DNA of 6,790 bases from positions 1 through 6,790 of the forward strand of contig JAGLWO010000164.1 of the NCBI GenBank assembly GCA_023133395.1, read 5' to 3'. This stretch comes from Candidatus Cloacimonadota bacterium. Lineage in GTDB: Bacteria; Cloacimonadota; Cloacimonadia; Cloacimonadales; TCS61. Positions within the stretch are counted from its first letter, which is position 1. Each line of letters starts with the position of its first letter. Below, one piece after another: positions 6,102-6,790 of the stretch. Below the pieces are notes generated by a model. That model was not told the DNA's origin, ran no database searches, and saw only the letters and a list, made by a program, of their open reading frames with translations. A program made the translations under genes and the position numbers.

Positions 6102-6790
6102 ATGAGCTTGGTTTCGCTATCAAATATATCACATAACTTTGGTGGAGATGATATATTTGAAAATATCAGTTTTACCATTGAAAAAAACAGCAAAATTGGG
6201 CTGGTTGGAAAAAATGGTTCAGGTAAAAGTACTTTATTCAATTTAATCTCAAAGAAGATTATCCCTTCAAAAGGTGATGTGCACATAGCAAAAAACAGAA
6301 AAATAGCCTATTTAATTCAAGAACCTGTCCTCAATGATAAACAAACACTTCACGAATGTGTTTTAGAATCAAACAAGACTTTTATTGAATTGAGTTCTAA
6401 ATTGAAAAAAGTAGAACTTGAACTTTCAAAAGAACACTCTGAGAAAAATCTGAATGAATTCGTAAAACATCAACAAGAATTCGAACTCATTGATGGATAC
6501 AATTACGAAACCGAAATTAAATTAGTTTTAACTCACTTAAACTTCCCCAAAAAGCTCTGGGATCAAAAGATAAATAAATTCAGTGGTGGTGAAAGGACAC
6601 GAATTCAATTGGCTAAAGTACTTCTTCAACCGTACGATATTCTTCTAATGGACGAGCCAACAAACCATCTGGATATGGAAATGATCTACTGGTTGGAAGC
6701 TTACCTGAAAAAAATAGATAAACCCTATGTCATCATTTCACATGACCGTCATTTTCTGGATAAAACAGTAACGAAAATTATTGAAATAAA
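6102..6790 (+). CDS. ABC-F family ATPase, N-terminal part (runs off right edge)
   Basis: The frame is open from ATG at 6102 to the window end, giving 229 residues of what should be a protein of about 530-640 residues with two ABC domains. The first domain is complete: Walker A GKNGSGKST at 36-44, Q-loop Q73, signature SGGERTRIQLAK from S161, Walker B ILLMDEPTNHLD with D184 and catalytic E185, and the H-switch ISHDRHFLD with H214. 'DEPTNHLD' and 'SHDR.FLD' are hallmarks of ABC-F proteins, which have no membrane domain and act on the ribosome as translation factors or, in some branches, protect it from antibiotics. The subtype (Uup, EttA, YdiF-like or other) cannot be settled without the interdomain linker and second domain. 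GAGG at 6093-6096, five bases before the ATG, supports the start. The gene is divergent from tRNA-Pro/nth and not part of the polysaccharide operon. Confidence 0.95.
   Translation, partial: MSLVSLSNISHNFGGDDIFENISFTIEKNSKIGLVGKNGSGKSTLFNLISKKIIPSKGDVHIAKNRKIAYLIQEPVLNDKQTLHECVLESNKTFIELSSKLKKVELELSKEHSEKNLNEFVKHQQEFELIDGYNYETEIKLVLTHLNFPKKLWDQKINKFSGGERTRIQLAKVLLQPYDILLMDEPTNHLDMEMIYWLEAYLKKIDKPYVIISHDRHFLDKTVTKIIEI

Noticed and set aside
5914..6132. Open frame of 72 codons on the minus strand
   Set aside because: It runs through the tRNA-Pro gene and the start of the divergent ABC-F gene; the tRNA explains its conserved-looking C-terminal part.
5975..6286. Open frame of 103 codons on the minus strand
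   Set aside because: It is antisense to the ABC-F gene, whose plus-strand frame has Walker A, signature and Walker B motifs, and it enters the tRNA.

Overview
This window is A+T-rich bacterial DNA. It looks like a Gram-negative genome: it has a Wzx/Wzy-type surface-polysaccharide assembly set and bacterial genes with clear Shine-Dalgarno sites and a TTGACA-type promoter. The phylum cannot be fixed from the sequence; placement in the FCB/Ignavibacteria neighbourhood is only a weak guess. The tRNA encodes its own CCA end.

Layout. Almost everything lies on the minus strand, so the transcription order runs from right to left. A tRNA-Pro(GGG) at 5921-5998 sits 16 bases upstream of an endonuclease III gene (nth, 5248-5904). 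After a 65-base gap holding a good candidate promoter comes a polysaccharide cluster: a Wzz/GumC-type chain-length regulator (4013-5182), an O-antigen polymerase/ligase-family membrane protein (2721-4013), a Wzx-type flippase (1349-2644), a soluble sulfatase/alkaline-phosphatase-superfamily protein (90-1316), and the first codons of what looks like a glycosyltransferase that runs off the left edge (1-79). To the right, a gene for an ABC-F ATPase starts at 6102 on the plus strand, divergent from the tRNA, and runs off the right edge.

How the genes fit together. The cluster genes would flip an undecaprenol-linked repeat unit across the inner membrane (Wzx), polymerise it (Wzy-like) and set its length (Wzz-like). 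The glycosyltransferase beginning at the left edge would help build the repeat unit. The sulfatase-like protein has no signal peptide or membrane span. In place of the sulfatase Cys/Ser-x-Pro-Ser-Arg motif it has a threonine in a segment resembling the nucleophile region of phosphoethanolamine transferases, so it may add or remove a phosphate- or sulfate-type decoration in the cytoplasm. That protein is the least conventional part of the window. No kinase, outer-membrane exporter, initiating transferase or sugar-nucleotide gene is visible here; the locus probably continues to the left. The housekeeping genes (tRNA-Pro, nth, ABC-F) mark its right border. No mobile element, CRISPR array, rRNA or convincing intrinsic terminator was found.
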